A DNA stretch of 22,154 nucleotides from Schleiferiaceae bacterium. Lineage in GTDB: Bacteria; Bacteroidota; Bacteroidia; Flavobacteriales; Schleiferiaceae. Made by a program: the position numbers and the translations under genes. Shown here piece by piece: positions 7,801-15,024 of this stretch. Under the pieces are notes generated by a model. It saw only the letters and a list, made by a program, of their open reading frames with translations. It searched no databases and was not told the origin of the DNA. Positions within the stretch are counted from its first letter, which is position 1. Every line of letters starts with the position of its first letter. The stretch is from NCBI GenBank assembly GCA_022424815.1, contig JAKMGS010000013.1, positions 1-22,154 of the forward strand. The letters are read 5' to 3'.

Positions 7801-8343
7801 ATGTGGACGAAGTACCGCGACTTCGATGCAGGTGTAGAATCGTATGAAATTTACCGCTCCACCAATGGAGGTGGATCATACACGCTTGCGGGAAGTACAA
7901 CAGATACAGCGTTCTTGGATGATATTAAGCCATACTCAAACAGTAAGGGTAAATTCTGCTACTATGTAAAGGCAATTGCCAAAGACGGTATAATTCCATG
8001 GCGCGATGAGTTCGGTATGAAGTTTAATGCACGTTCAAACGTGGCTTGTGCTGTCCATAAAGCTCGTTTATGGGTGCCTAGTGCCTTTAATCCAAAATCT
8101 GATGTAGTTGAAAATCGTGTGTGGAAACCGCAAGGAGTATTCGCACGTCCTGATAGCTACACCATGTTTATTCAGAACCGTTGGGGACAGGAAGTCTTCC
8201 GTACGAATGACCTGAATGAAGGTTGGGACGGTATGATCGGCGGTAAGGAAGCTAAGATGGGCGTATACACTTATTACATTAAGTACAGAAGTATTGAAGA
8301 TGTACCAATTGAAGAGCGCGGTAACTTTACTTTATTGTACTAA
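4900..8343 (+). CDS. Large secreted protein with type IX secretion (type B) C-terminal sorting domain
   Basis: This is an exported protein of 1147 residues, probably carried across the outer membrane by the type IX secretion system and kept at the surface or released. Residues 1-21 are a signal peptide ending QSQA before 'THLLGGEIIWEC'. That N-terminal block ('GGEI...YRFTLVVYRDCGG') recurs in Bacteroidota secreted proteins. The first about 480 residues are rich in Cys, Ser, Thr, Asn and Tyr. From about 480 to 1050 come several fibronectin-III-like beta modules, with recurring 'YYRIYRKDNGG', 'YEIYRSTNGG' and 'CYYVRAVDTTG' strands. The end (about 1055-1147) is a CHU_C/gliding-associated sorting domain: 'WVPSAFNPKSD', 'MFIQNRWGQEVFRT', 'GWDG', 'GVYTYYIKYR'. 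I chose ATG 4900 over GTG 4882 because it gives a clean signal peptide. The ligand or role (adhesion, matrix) is unknown. Confidence 0.9.
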   Translation: MNLRRILTVVVFTLMAFQSQATHLLGGEIIWECRPNGKYRFTLVVYRDCGGVSLPTTAQTLGTNCGTAISCSYITTVDVVPSCYTGTTSCSGASSGSGKMQKYIYRSGDVQLTGTPPAGGWYFTWSSCCRPTSISNITSPSSASYLLRAVMYPYTPPGSPSPLTATTGGNPTCFDNSPNFLEDPQVISCTGVDVVYNNLGYDPDLDSLYYDWSYPWDASTFSANPSSNSVNFSSGYSYNNPMPSTGSSTGADIDNETGEVTFNSAVAGSWATCVKIEEWRCGQLIGEVYRDIPIVTLACTPPTGLCSSAFVDEEPEMSLTIDSSLANPTILTPVTNLAGDTIYYYTEVYPGDTVRFKISSADAYPNPNCSSQNIQFKASGGNLSSAANYSNPNNCLFNPPCATLTSLNPGNVFTYPGINNVQFNWFIDCNHLFYQQYQCGALKSEYSFYLRMQDDQCPINRFAYKKVVVKVKNYMPALPDVGNACVFQDDLGVSFDWVANPDTGFNWDYYLINRIDTLGNQAVIDTIFDWATTTYTDANADPDAVNGYTIQVAGGCGLLSDPTDTLQNVRVSLQAFPPPPNSSIAVLNWNTWLRGDTSTVYDVWVEAPINSGSWVQIGSTGDFTYTDSVAFCGEWLNYQVRYHTTCESTTDSGFFSDKTPPAPVVFDSVTVANGNLAALAWQGSSDSDVVYYRIYRKDNGGFFQPIDSISAADHATSMPWVYALSNAENESETYLITAVDSCGNQSSVGNTVPSSTIFLNLGVDPCDGYARIRWNTYKEWTQTQPAAYNLYADITDPLGGTLTGVLLKGGNLDTTFNHYGIINGYSYCYYVRAVDTTGTISSTSNRVCNSSAVVQKSKVLYLGRASVNSQNGVDLYAYIDKDADVIDFNIQRADDEIGPYMTIGTVAKPALGPWEVKFIDFTGDPLSRSYYYRIASRDSCGAMDTISNLGTNILLNVEAIGNLTNQLMWTKYRDFDAGVESYEIYRSTNGGGSYTLAGSTTDTAFLDDIKPYSNSKGKFCYYVKAIAKDGIIPWRDEFGMKFNARSNVACAVHKARLWVPSAFNPKSDVVENRVWKPQGVFARPDSYTMFIQNRWGQEVFRTNDLNEGWDGMIGGKEAKMGVYTYYIKYRSIEDVPIEERGNFTLLY

Positions 8344-8366
8344 TTGTTAAAAGAATATGAAACCTT

Positions 8367-8396
8367 ACGGGCGGCCGCTGGCCGCCCGTTTTCTTT
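8367..8396 (+). terminator. Strong intrinsic terminator after the secreted-protein gene
   Basis: A perfect 10-bp GC-rich stem pairs ACGGGCGGCC (8367-8376) with GGCCGCCCGT (8380-8389) across a 3-nt GCT loop, followed directly by a T-rich tract (TTTCTTT). It lies 24 nt past the stop codon of the secreted-protein gene. This is the clearest terminator in the window and insulates that gene from the guaB operon. Confidence 0.9.
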
Positions 8397-8417
8397 CAGA
8401 TTAATTGCGTATCTTTG
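8389..8417 (+). promoter_or_regulatory. Promoter of the guaB operon (Bacteroidota type)
   Basis: TATCTTTG at 8410-8417 is an exact match to the Bacteroidota sigma-ABfr -7 consensus TAnnTTTG. The T-rich -33 region (8389-8392, TTTT rather than TTTG) lies 17 nt upstream and overlaps the U-tract of the preceding terminator. Transcription would begin at about 8422-8425, giving a leader of under 20 nt before ATG 8442. The TTG inside the -7 element is in frame with guaB but should not be read as its start. Confidence 0.7.
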
Positions 8418-8420
8418 AGC

Positions 8421-8440
8421 GCAATTCAAATTGGAATTGC
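8421..8440. repeat. Inverted repeat between the guaB promoter and start codon
   Basis: GCAATTC (8421-8427) and GAATTGC (8434-8440) form a perfect 7-bp inverted repeat around a 6-nt AAATTG spacer, ending one base before the guaB ATG. The place suits either an operator dyad for a dimeric repressor at the transcription start, or an mRNA hairpin that hides the start codon. The sequence does not decide between these. Confidence 0.6.
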
Positions 8441-8441
8441 A

Positions 8442-9911
8442 ATGCCAAATAACAACAATAAAGTTCTCAGTTTAGGATTGACGTACGACGATGTTTTGCT
8501 CGTGCCGAATTACTCTGAAGTATTGCCACGTGATGTGGATCTATCCTCGAAATTCACCCGCAATATTGGGATGAAAACCCCTATTGTTTCTGCAGCCATG
8601 GATACGGTAACAGAGAGCGCTATGGCCATTGCTATTGCTCAAGAAGGCGGTATAGGTGTGATCCATAAGAACATGACCATAGAGCAACAAGCCATGGAGG
8701 TTCGCAAAGTAAAGCGAGCGGAAAGTGGAATGATCTTGGATCCTGTCACCTTAAGTAAAGACGCTACCGTTCGTGATGCGAAGGCGATGATGGCAGAATT
8801 CAGAATTGGAGGTATTCCGGTGGTAAATGACGATAAAGAGCTTATCGGTATTATCACCAACCGCGATCTAAGATTCGAGAAAAATAACGATCGCCTCATT
8901 GATGAGGTGATGACAAAGGAGAATTTGGTAATTACTAAGCCGAATGGCACCATGGACGAGGCTGAAGCAATTCTTCAAGAATTTAAAATCGAAAAACTAC
9001 CTGTGGTCGATGTCAACAATAAATTGGTTGGGTTGATTACCTACAGAGATATCACGAAGATTAAGATCAAGCCAAACGCCAATAAAGATCAATACGGTCG
9101 TTTGCGTGTTGCAGCTGCGGTAGGTGTCACTCCTGATGTAGTAGATCGAGTAGCTGCGCTGAACGAGAGCGGTGTGGATGCGGTTATCATCGACACAGCA
9201 CACGGACATACCAAGGGTGTGGTCACTGCCTTGCAAAGCGTTAAGGCCAAGTTCCCGGATTTGGATGTAGTTGTTGGAAATATTGCTACGGCTGAAGCAG
9301 CATTGTATTTGATGGAGGCCGGTGCCGATGCCGTTAAAGTGGGTATTGGTCCAGGTTCTATTTGTACCACTCGTATTGTCGCAGGTGTGGGATATCCTCA
9401 GTTAAGCGCGGTAATGGAGGTGGCCAAGGCCATTGATAACCGAATCCCAGTCATTGCTGACGGTGGAATTCGATTCACGGGTGATATTGTAAAGGCTATT
9501 GCTGCCGGCGCCGATTGTGTGATGTTGGGCTCTATGTTCGCAGGAACCAAGGAAAGTCCAGGAGAAACTGTGATCTACGAAGGAAGAAAGTATAAAACAT
9601 ATAGAGGTATGGGTTCCGTGGAAGCCATGTCTGACGGTTCGAAAGACCGTTATTTCCAAGACGTTGAGGACGATGTGAAAAAGCTCGTTCCTGAAGGTAT
9701 TGTTGGTCGTGTTCCTTACAAAGGGGAAGTAGGAGAGGTGATGTACCAATTCATTGGTGGATTGCGTGCAGGAATGGGCTATTGTGGCTCGAAAAACATT
9801 CCTACCCTTAAGGAAACTGCACGATTCGTACAGATTACTTCAGCCGGTATGCAGGAAAGCCATCCGCACAACGTTAGTATTACAAGAGAAGCACCTAACT
9901 ACAGCAGATAA
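8442..9911 (+). CDS. guaB: Inosine-5'-monophosphate dehydrogenase
   Basis: This enzyme oxidises IMP to XMP with NAD+, the committed step of guanine nucleotide synthesis, in the cytosol. It has 489 residues, the usual bacterial length. The TIM barrel starts at about 8 ('LGLTYDDVLLVP'). Two CBS domains are inserted at about 95-210 ('RIGGIPVV', 'GIITNRDLRF', 'KIEKLPVV', 'GLITYRDITK'). The catalytic loop 'GIGPGSICTTR' (301-311) carries Cys308, and 'IADGGIRFTGD' (338-348) and the flap 'YRGMGSVEAM' (387-396) follow. I chose ATG 8442 (MPNNNNKV) because the longer frame from TTG 8415 begins inside the -7 promoter element. The stop abuts the ATG of the next gene (TAAATG), so guaB leads an operon with the chaperone genes. 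Confidence 0.97.
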   Translation: MPNNNNKVLSLGLTYDDVLLVPNYSEVLPRDVDLSSKFTRNIGMKTPIVSAAMDTVTESAMAIAIAQEGGIGVIHKNMTIEQQAMEVRKVKRAESGMILDPVTLSKDATVRDAKAMMAEFRIGGIPVVNDDKELIGIITNRDLRFEKNNDRLIDEVMTKENLVITKPNGTMDEAEAILQEFKIEKLPVVDVNNKLVGLITYRDITKIKIKPNANKDQYGRLRVAAAVGVTPDVVDRVAALNESGVDAVIIDTAHGHTKGVVTALQSVKAKFPDLDVVVGNIATAEAALYLMEAGADAVKVGIGPGSICTTRIVAGVGYPQLSAVMEVAKAIDNRIPVIADGGIRFTGDIVKAIAAGADCVMLGSMFAGTKESPGETVIYEGRKYKTYRGMGSVEAMSDGSKDRYFQDVEDDVKKLVPEGIVGRVPYKGEVGEVMYQFIGGLRAGMGYCGSKNIPTLKETARFVQITSAGMQESHPHNVSITREAPNYSR

Positions 9912-11867
9912 ATGAAGAAGATTAGATTGGTACTCCTTGCCGCATTGGCAATGGGGTTAGGAGCAAACGCTCAAGAGAATTCCGTTTTATTCCAAGTAGG
10001 TGATGTTGTCGTTACTGTCGATGAGTTCACTGCTGTGTATGAGAAAAACAAAGGCGTGGGAGCGGCCATCGATCCCAAGACTCCTGAGGAATACTTGGAC
10101 TTGTACATCAATTTTAAATTGAAAATTGCCGAAGCATATGCGCAACGCCGCGATACTGCTGCTCAGTTTTTGAGTGAATTTGGGGGATACAGAGCACAAT
10201 TGGCCAAACCTTATTTAAGTGATCAAGGTGCAGAGCAAGAGCTTTTGAGTGAGGCCTATACACGTATGCAAGAGGAAGTTCGCGCCTCTCACATCATGAT
10301 TGCCTTAGACGGTGATGCATTACCGGCGGATACCTTGAAGGTATACAATCAGCTTATGGACTTACGTGCTACTATATTGAAAGGCAAATTGACCTTTGAA
10401 AATGCAGCACGTACACAAAGTGCAGATACGTGGAGCGCAAAACAGGGCGGGGACCTTGGTTTCTTCACGGCTTTCAGCATGGTATATCCATTTGAATCAG
10501 CATCTTACGAGCTTGGACAGGGGGAGATTAGTATGCCCGTTCGTACACAATACGGGTATCACTTGATCAAGACTACTGACCGCCGTCCGGCGAGTGGAAC
10601 AGTGCGTGTTCGTCATATTTTCTTTGCGGAAAATAATGGCGCGGAAGCAGCTCAAGCAAAGCGTGCAGAACGCAGTGCCCAAGAAATATACACTCGCCTA
10701 CAGAACGGGGAGTCTTTCATGGATCTGTTGGAGTATAGCGAAGACCGTCGTACGAAGGATAAAATGGGTGAGTTGCCGGAGTTCGGGATCAATAAAATGA
10801 TGCCAGCGTTTGAAGAGGCAGCGTTTGCCTTAGAAAATCCAGGGGATTATTCGGCGCCTGTACAAACCACTATTGGATGGCACGTGATCCAATTGATTGA
10901 GAAGAAGCCTATAGGTTCTTTTGACTCGATGGCAAAGGAGTTGAGCAAGAAAGTGAAGCGAGATAGCAGAAATGCCATTGGTGCCAAGCGTTTTGTAAAG
11001 CAACTCAAGCAAGATTACAATTTCAAAATTGACGAGAAGGGCTACGCTTATGCACTCAAGTTGGTGAACATGGACGCCTTTGAAAATCATACTTGGGAAG
11101 TTCCTGCGAGATATCAGAATCGTACGGTAGCAACGTTCGCTGATCAAAAAGTTAGAGTATCAGACGTATTGCCGTTCTGGGTACAGAATCAGCAAGCTGA
11201 GGTTGGTGGTAAAGGCGAGGAGTTTTTACGCTTACAATTCAATACCCTATGTAATGATAAGGTCGTAGTCTACGAGGACAGTCAATTAGAAACTAAGCAT
11301 GCAGATTTTCGGAATTTGGTTCGCGAGTATCGGGAGGGTATTTTACTTTTCGATTTGACACAAGACGAAGTTTGGGACAAGGCTGCTAAGGATAGTGCTG
11401 GTATAGCTTTGGAGTATGAGCGCATCAAGGAGAACTATCGTTGGGACGACCGTATTACCTATAATTATTGGGTTTGTAAGGAAATAAAGGATGCCAAGCG
11501 TATTACAAAATGGTTATTAAAAGACCGTCGTGATAAGGTAGATCAGTTGCTTGAAAGCCAGGAAGCCTTGAGTATTGCCTATGCTTCAGGGATGGCACAA
11601 CAAAAAGATGAGCCTGTATTGCAAGAAATTTGGAATATGGAACAAGGAGTATATGGTCCAGCAGAGCTCTCCACTGGAGATTATGCTGTGTTGTTGGTAG
11701 AGGATAGCCACCCTTCGGGTCCTAAAGCCTTGAACGAGATCAAGGGATTAGTCATTGCGAGCTACCAAGACCAATTAGAAAAAACTTGGGTGGCCTCGCT
11801 TCGACAGAAGTTTGATATCCAAGTTAACGAAGAGGTTAAAGCTCAGGTTTTTGAAGCTTTGAAATAG
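9912..11867 (+). CDS. Periplasmic peptidyl-prolyl cis-trans isomerase with two parvulin domains
   Basis: This is a SurA/PpiC-type folding factor of 651 residues. Residues 1-20 are a signal peptide (MKKIRLVLLA... ANA before QENS). An N-terminal chaperone-like region ('DVVVTVDEFTAVY', about 28-120) precedes two parvulin domains. The first is at about 122-224 ('VRASHIMIA', 'KQGGDLGFF', 'TQYGYHLIK') and the second at about 230-333 ('VRVRHIFFA', 'MGELPEFG', 'TTIGWHVIQL'). A C-terminal region of about 315 residues, mostly helical, has no domain I recognise. It probably helps outer-membrane or type IX substrates to fold (inference). Its start directly follows the guaB stop, and its stop overlaps the next start by one base (TAGTG), so it is translationally coupled on both sides. 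Confidence 0.93.
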   Translation: MKKIRLVLLAALAMGLGANAQENSVLFQVGDVVVTVDEFTAVYEKNKGVGAAIDPKTPEEYLDLYINFKLKIAEAYAQRRDTAAQFLSEFGGYRAQLAKPYLSDQGAEQELLSEAYTRMQEEVRASHIMIALDGDALPADTLKVYNQLMDLRATILKGKLTFENAARTQSADTWSAKQGGDLGFFTAFSMVYPFESASYELGQGEISMPVRTQYGYHLIKTTDRRPASGTVRVRHIFFAENNGAEAAQAKRAERSAQEIYTRLQNGESFMDLLEYSEDRRTKDKMGELPEFGINKMMPAFEEAAFALENPGDYSAPVQTTIGWHVIQLIEKKPIGSFDSMAKELSKKVKRDSRNAIGAKRFVKQLKQDYNFKIDEKGYAYALKLVNMDAFENHTWEVPARYQNRTVATFADQKVRVSDVLPFWVQNQQAEVGGKGEEFLRLQFNTLCNDKVVVYEDSQLETKHADFRNLVREYREGILLFDLTQDEVWDKAAKDSAGIALEYERIKENYRWDDRITYNYWVCKEIKDAKRITKWLLKDRRDKVDQLLESQEALSIAYASGMAQQKDEPVLQEIWNMEQGVYGPAELSTGDYAVLLVEDSHPSGPKALNEIKGLVIASYQDQLEKTWVASLRQKFDIQVNEEVKAQVFEALK

Positions 11868-12706
11868 TGCGTAATCTCCTGTACATAGGAATTTGTGCGC
11901 TGGCTGTATCCTGTGCCCCAAGGGTAGAGGATCCAACCCTATTGGCTCAGTTGGGTTCTGAAAAACTTTATTTAGAGGATTTACGTGATAGATTGCCTGC
12001 ATCTGGTTCAATGGAGCCTGCGGATAGTTTGGGTTATGTGGACCTATTAATCACCAGTTGGGCAAAAAATCAGCTTCTCGTGCAAGCAGCCGAGTTCAAC
12101 TTAAAGACTGAATTGCAGGATTTTGAAGACCTAGTCACCCAATACAGGAACGACTTATTGAAGCATGCCTATATTGACCAGTATATCAATCAGTATTTAG
12201 ATACAAGTATTACTGAAAAAGAAATCCGTGATTATTACGAGGAGAACAAAGCGAGTTTTGAGCTTAAAGACCATATAGTACAAGCTCGATACATTGCTGC
12301 TCCATTAGAAGCTCAAAAAGTTGACGAGGCCAAAAGGTGGTTTGCTTCTTCTAATGGATTTAAAGAATTTTCAGAATGGGCAGATGTTTTTGCTAGTAAA
12401 CAGAGTAATTATCAAGATTCAACGTGGATCCCCTTAGGAGATTTCATTAGGGAAATTCCAATCGAAGCTAATAATCCATACACCTTTATCAACCGAACTA
12501 AGAAATTTACGTGTGAAGACACAGTTCTTGTGTATTTTGTTGAAATAAATGATGTTCGATTACAGGATAGCTATAGTCCATTAGAATATGTGGAAGAGCG
12601 AATTCGTAAGGTGTTAATAAACAAACGTCGATTGAAACTCATCGAACGAATTGAAGAAAATATCATTGAAGATGCAATTGAAGAAGGCACACTTATTATT
12701 TACTAG
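11867..12706 (+). CDS. SurA-like periplasmic chaperone, probable lipoprotein with degenerate PPIase region
   Basis: This 279-residue protein has a short signal sequence ending LAVSC, where Cys16 could be lipidated (the lipobox has Ala at -3, so it is a loose match). Residues about 25-140 resemble the SurA N-terminal chaperone domain ('LGSEKLYLEDLRDRL', then 'ITEKEIRDYYEENKASFEL'). The part at about 145-245 keeps the parvulin layout ('IVQARYIAAP', 'WIPLGDF', 'VLVYFVEIND') but lacks the usual 'RHIL' and 'GYHI' signatures, so isomerase activity is doubtful. The end 'LEYVEERIRKVLINKRR' is typical of SurA-type proteins. The start is GTG, sharing one base with the previous stop. The 3' end overlaps the surA start by 35 nt. 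Confidence 0.82.
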   Translation: MRNLLYIGICALAVSCAPRVEDPTLLAQLGSEKLYLEDLRDRLPASGSMEPADSLGYVDLLITSWAKNQLLVQAAEFNLKTELQDFEDLVTQYRNDLLKHAYIDQYINQYLDTSITEKEIRDYYEENKASFELKDHIVQARYIAAPLEAQKVDEAKRWFASSNGFKEFSEWADVFASKQSNYQDSTWIPLGDFIREIPIEANNPYTFINRTKKFTCEDTVLVYFVEINDVRLQDSYSPLEYVEERIRKVLINKRRLKLIERIEENIIEDAIEEGTLIIY

Positions 12707-14027
12707 TTTCTTTTTAGGGGCTACCCTTTTTGCGCAGGCACAACCAAAGACTGTAGATGGTGTAGCCGCGATTGTAGGAGGGGACATCATACTAAAAAGT
12801 GAAATTGAAGAACAGTATGAGGTCTTCAATCGTCAAAATTTTGGACAATCAGTAACTTATTGTGAAGTCTTTGAAGAACTGCTTTTTCAAAAGTTATTAA
12901 TCCATCATGCAGAAATAGATTCAGTCACTGTTGGCGAAGAAGAAGTTGAGGCAAATATGGACCGTCGTATTCAACAATTGATCATGCAAATGGGTGATCA
13001 GCAAAAGCTTGAAGAATTCTATGAAAAGTCCGTAGTAGAGATAAAAGAAGAGATGCGTGAGCTTATTCACGACCAATTAGTCGCGCAGCGTATGCAAATG
13101 ACAGTTGTGGAGGGGATTGAGGTGACGCCTTCAGAGGTACGTTCTTTTTACGAGAGCCTTCCCAGTGATAGTGTGCCATTGATCAATGCGGAGGTAGAAT
13201 TGAGTCAAATTGTTAAGTACCCAGAAGTATCACAAGAAGCAGAGCAGGAGGTCATAGATAAATTGTTGGCCTTAAAGGAACGGATAGAAAATGGTACGAG
13301 TTTTTCTTCTATGGCCATTCTCTACAGTGAAGATCCTGGTTCAAACAAAAAAGGAGGAGAATACAAAGGAATTCAACGTGGTGTATTCGTAAAAGAATTC
13401 GAGGCTGTAGCCTTTAACTTGCGTAAGGGTGAGATCAGTAATCCCTTCAAAACAGAATTTGGTTATCACATTGTACAGCTTTTAGAAAAGAGGGGTGAAG
13501 AGTTGGATTTACGTCACATCTTGATCAAACCCAAGTTAAGCCAAGCGGATTTACAAGAGGCCAAGAATTTTCTAGACAGCGTTGCTAGTGCTATCAACTC
13601 TGGCGAGATGACATTTGAAGAGGCGGCTCGTAGATTCAGTGAAGATGAAAATACTCGATTCAATGGAGGCCAAATGAGTAACTTTCAGAATGGGAACAAC
13701 AAGTTTGAAATAAGCCAACTAGATCGTTCCCTTTTCGGAATCGTCAATAATATGGCATCAAAGGAAATTTCAGAATCAACCTTTTTTGTTTCGGACGATC
13801 AGCGTGAAGCGTTCAGAATCATTAGGCTTGATGAAAAATATGAACCGCATAGGGCAAATTTGGATCTCGACTTTACCAGGATTAAGGGATTTGCATTGCA
13901 GGAAAAGCAAGCACGCACTGTTAATGAATGGAAAGAAGAAAAATTACAAGAAACTTTCGTTCGAGTGAACCCAGGATATTATCCGTGTGATGAATTTTTA
14001 GAGGGCTGGAATTCAAACAATGACTGA
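12672..14027 (+). CDS. surA: Peptidyl-prolyl isomerase / outer-membrane protein chaperone SurA
   Basis: This periplasmic chaperone delivers unfolded beta-barrel proteins to the BAM machinery. It has 451 residues, close to E. coli SurA (428). A signal peptide covers 1-24 (HLLFTSFFLGATLFAQAQ). The SurA_N domain is at about 26-160 ('TVDGVAAIVGGDIILKSEIEEQ'). The first parvulin domain is at about 172-272 ('AEVELSQIVKYP', 'KKGGEYKG', 'TEFGYHIVQL'). The second is at about 279-386 ('DLRHILIKP', then 'FNGGQMSNF') and is less canonical at its end. I chose ATG 12672, which overlaps the previous gene by 35 nt. TTG 12651 would add seven residues (MKKISLK) and a more basic N-region, and cannot be excluded. 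The stop overlaps the moxR start by 8 nt. Confidence 0.93.
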   Translation: MQLKKAHLLFTSFFLGATLFAQAQPKTVDGVAAIVGGDIILKSEIEEQYEVFNRQNFGQSVTYCEVFEELLFQKLLIHHAEIDSVTVGEEEVEANMDRRIQQLIMQMGDQQKLEEFYEKSVVEIKEEMRELIHDQLVAQRMQMTVVEGIEVTPSEVRSFYESLPSDSVPLINAEVELSQIVKYPEVSQEAEQEVIDKLLALKERIENGTSFSSMAILYSEDPGSNKKGGEYKGIQRGVFVKEFEAVAFNLRKGEISNPFKTEFGYHIVQLLEKRGEELDLRHILIKPKLSQADLQEAKNFLDSVASAINSGEMTFEEAARRFSEDENTRFNGGQMSNFQNGNNKFEISQLDRSLFGIVNNMASKEISESTFFVSDDQREAFRIIRLDEKYEPHRANLDLDFTRIKGFALQEKQARTVNEWKEEKLQETFVRVNPGYYPCDEFLEGWNSNND

Positions 14028-14982
14028 AGAAAGAATCATCGAAATACTCGAGAACGCACCTGAGCGTATTAATGCTTTTAAAAAGGAGATTGCGAAAGTC
14101 ATCATTGGGCAAGAAGAAGCGGTTGACTTAATTGTCCTCAGCATTTTATGTCAAGGTCATAGTTTGCTGGTCGGGGTTCCTGGATTGGCGAAAACATTGC
14201 TTATTACCTCTGTTTCTCAGGCGCTTGGATTAGACTTTTCAAGGATTCAATTCACACCTGACTTAATGCCTTCGGACATAACAGGGACTGAAATGCTGAA
14301 TGCACAACGTGAGTTCGTATTTCACAAAGGACCTGTCTTTGCCAACATTGTGTTGGCTGATGAAATCAACCGAACACCACCAAAAACCCAAGCCGCATTG
14401 CTAGAAGCAATGCAAGAACGCAAGGTTAGTGTAGCTGGCAATACGATGGATCTGCCAAATCCCTTTTTTGTTTTAGCAACACAGAACCCAATTGAGCAGG
14501 AAGGAACGTATCCCTTACCAGAGGCACAACTCGATAGATTCCTTTTTAATATTCGAATGGAATATCCCTCGGAAGCTCAAGAAATTGCGGTTGTACAAGC
14601 TACTACCATCAATGAAAAGCCAGAGGTCATGCCTTGTATGAGTGCACAGGATATTAAGGAACTCCAGTATGCCTTAAGGGCCGTACCTGTGGCGGATGAT
14701 GTTGTTGCTTATGCTGTTTTATTAGTGCGACAAACACGTCCAGGTCAATCGGATAGCCATGTGGTAGCTAATGATTACTTCAGTTGGGGTGCAGGGCCAC
14801 GGGCTTCCCAAAGTTTAGTTATTGCGGCAAAAGCAATTGCAATGGCACGAGGCGAAGGCAGTCCTTCTATGGCCCACATTCGCGAGGCCGCGCCTGCCGT
14901 GTTGCGCCATAGAATTGCTATCAACTACAAAGCCAAGGGCGAGGGATTGGATGTAGATGACTTGATTCAGCGAATGCTGTAA
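14020..14982 (+). CDS. MoxR family AAA+ ATPase
   Basis: This is a cytosolic AAA+ ATPase of 320 residues, thought to act as a chaperone or activator for partner proteins. Walker A is GVPGLAKT (52-59), Walker B VLADE (111-115) with 'INRTPPKTQAALLEAMQE' after it, sensor 1 ATQNP (153-157), and an 'EAQLDRF' arginine-finger region (168-174). The C-terminal lid domain holds 'WGAGPRASQSLV' and 'AAPAVLRHRIAINYKA'. MoxR genes usually precede DUF58 and von Willebrand A genes. Here a sensor kinase follows instead, and the upstream overlap with surA (8 nt) makes it the last gene of the guaB-chaperone operon. The link suggests a role in envelope assembly, but that is inference from position. Confidence 0.94.
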   Translation: MTEERIIEILENAPERINAFKKEIAKVIIGQEEAVDLIVLSILCQGHSLLVGVPGLAKTLLITSVSQALGLDFSRIQFTPDLMPSDITGTEMLNAQREFVFHKGPVFANIVLADEINRTPPKTQAALLEAMQERKVSVAGNTMDLPNPFFVLATQNPIEQEGTYPLPEAQLDRFLFNIRMEYPSEAQEIAVVQATTINEKPEVMPCMSAQDIKELQYALRAVPVADDVVAYAVLLVRQTRPGQSDSHVVANDYFSWGAGPRASQSLVIAAKAIAMARGEGSPSMAHIREAAPAVLRHRIAINYKAKGEGLDVDDLIQRML

Positions 14983-15024
14983 GCTGTTAATACGCGTTAA
15001 AAAATCTATCCTTTTCTACTAAGC

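Noticed and set aside
8415..8441. TTG start for guaB, nine codons upstream of ATG 8442
   Set aside because: The TTG is part of the exact -7 promoter element TATCTTTG, so it should not be in the mRNA; MPNNNNKV fits the family start better.
14987..15000. Imperfect palindrome TTAATACGCGTTAA between moxR and the kinase gene
   Set aside because: The arms do not pair beyond the central ACGCGT, and one copy alone in a 42-nt gap is not enough to call a binding site.
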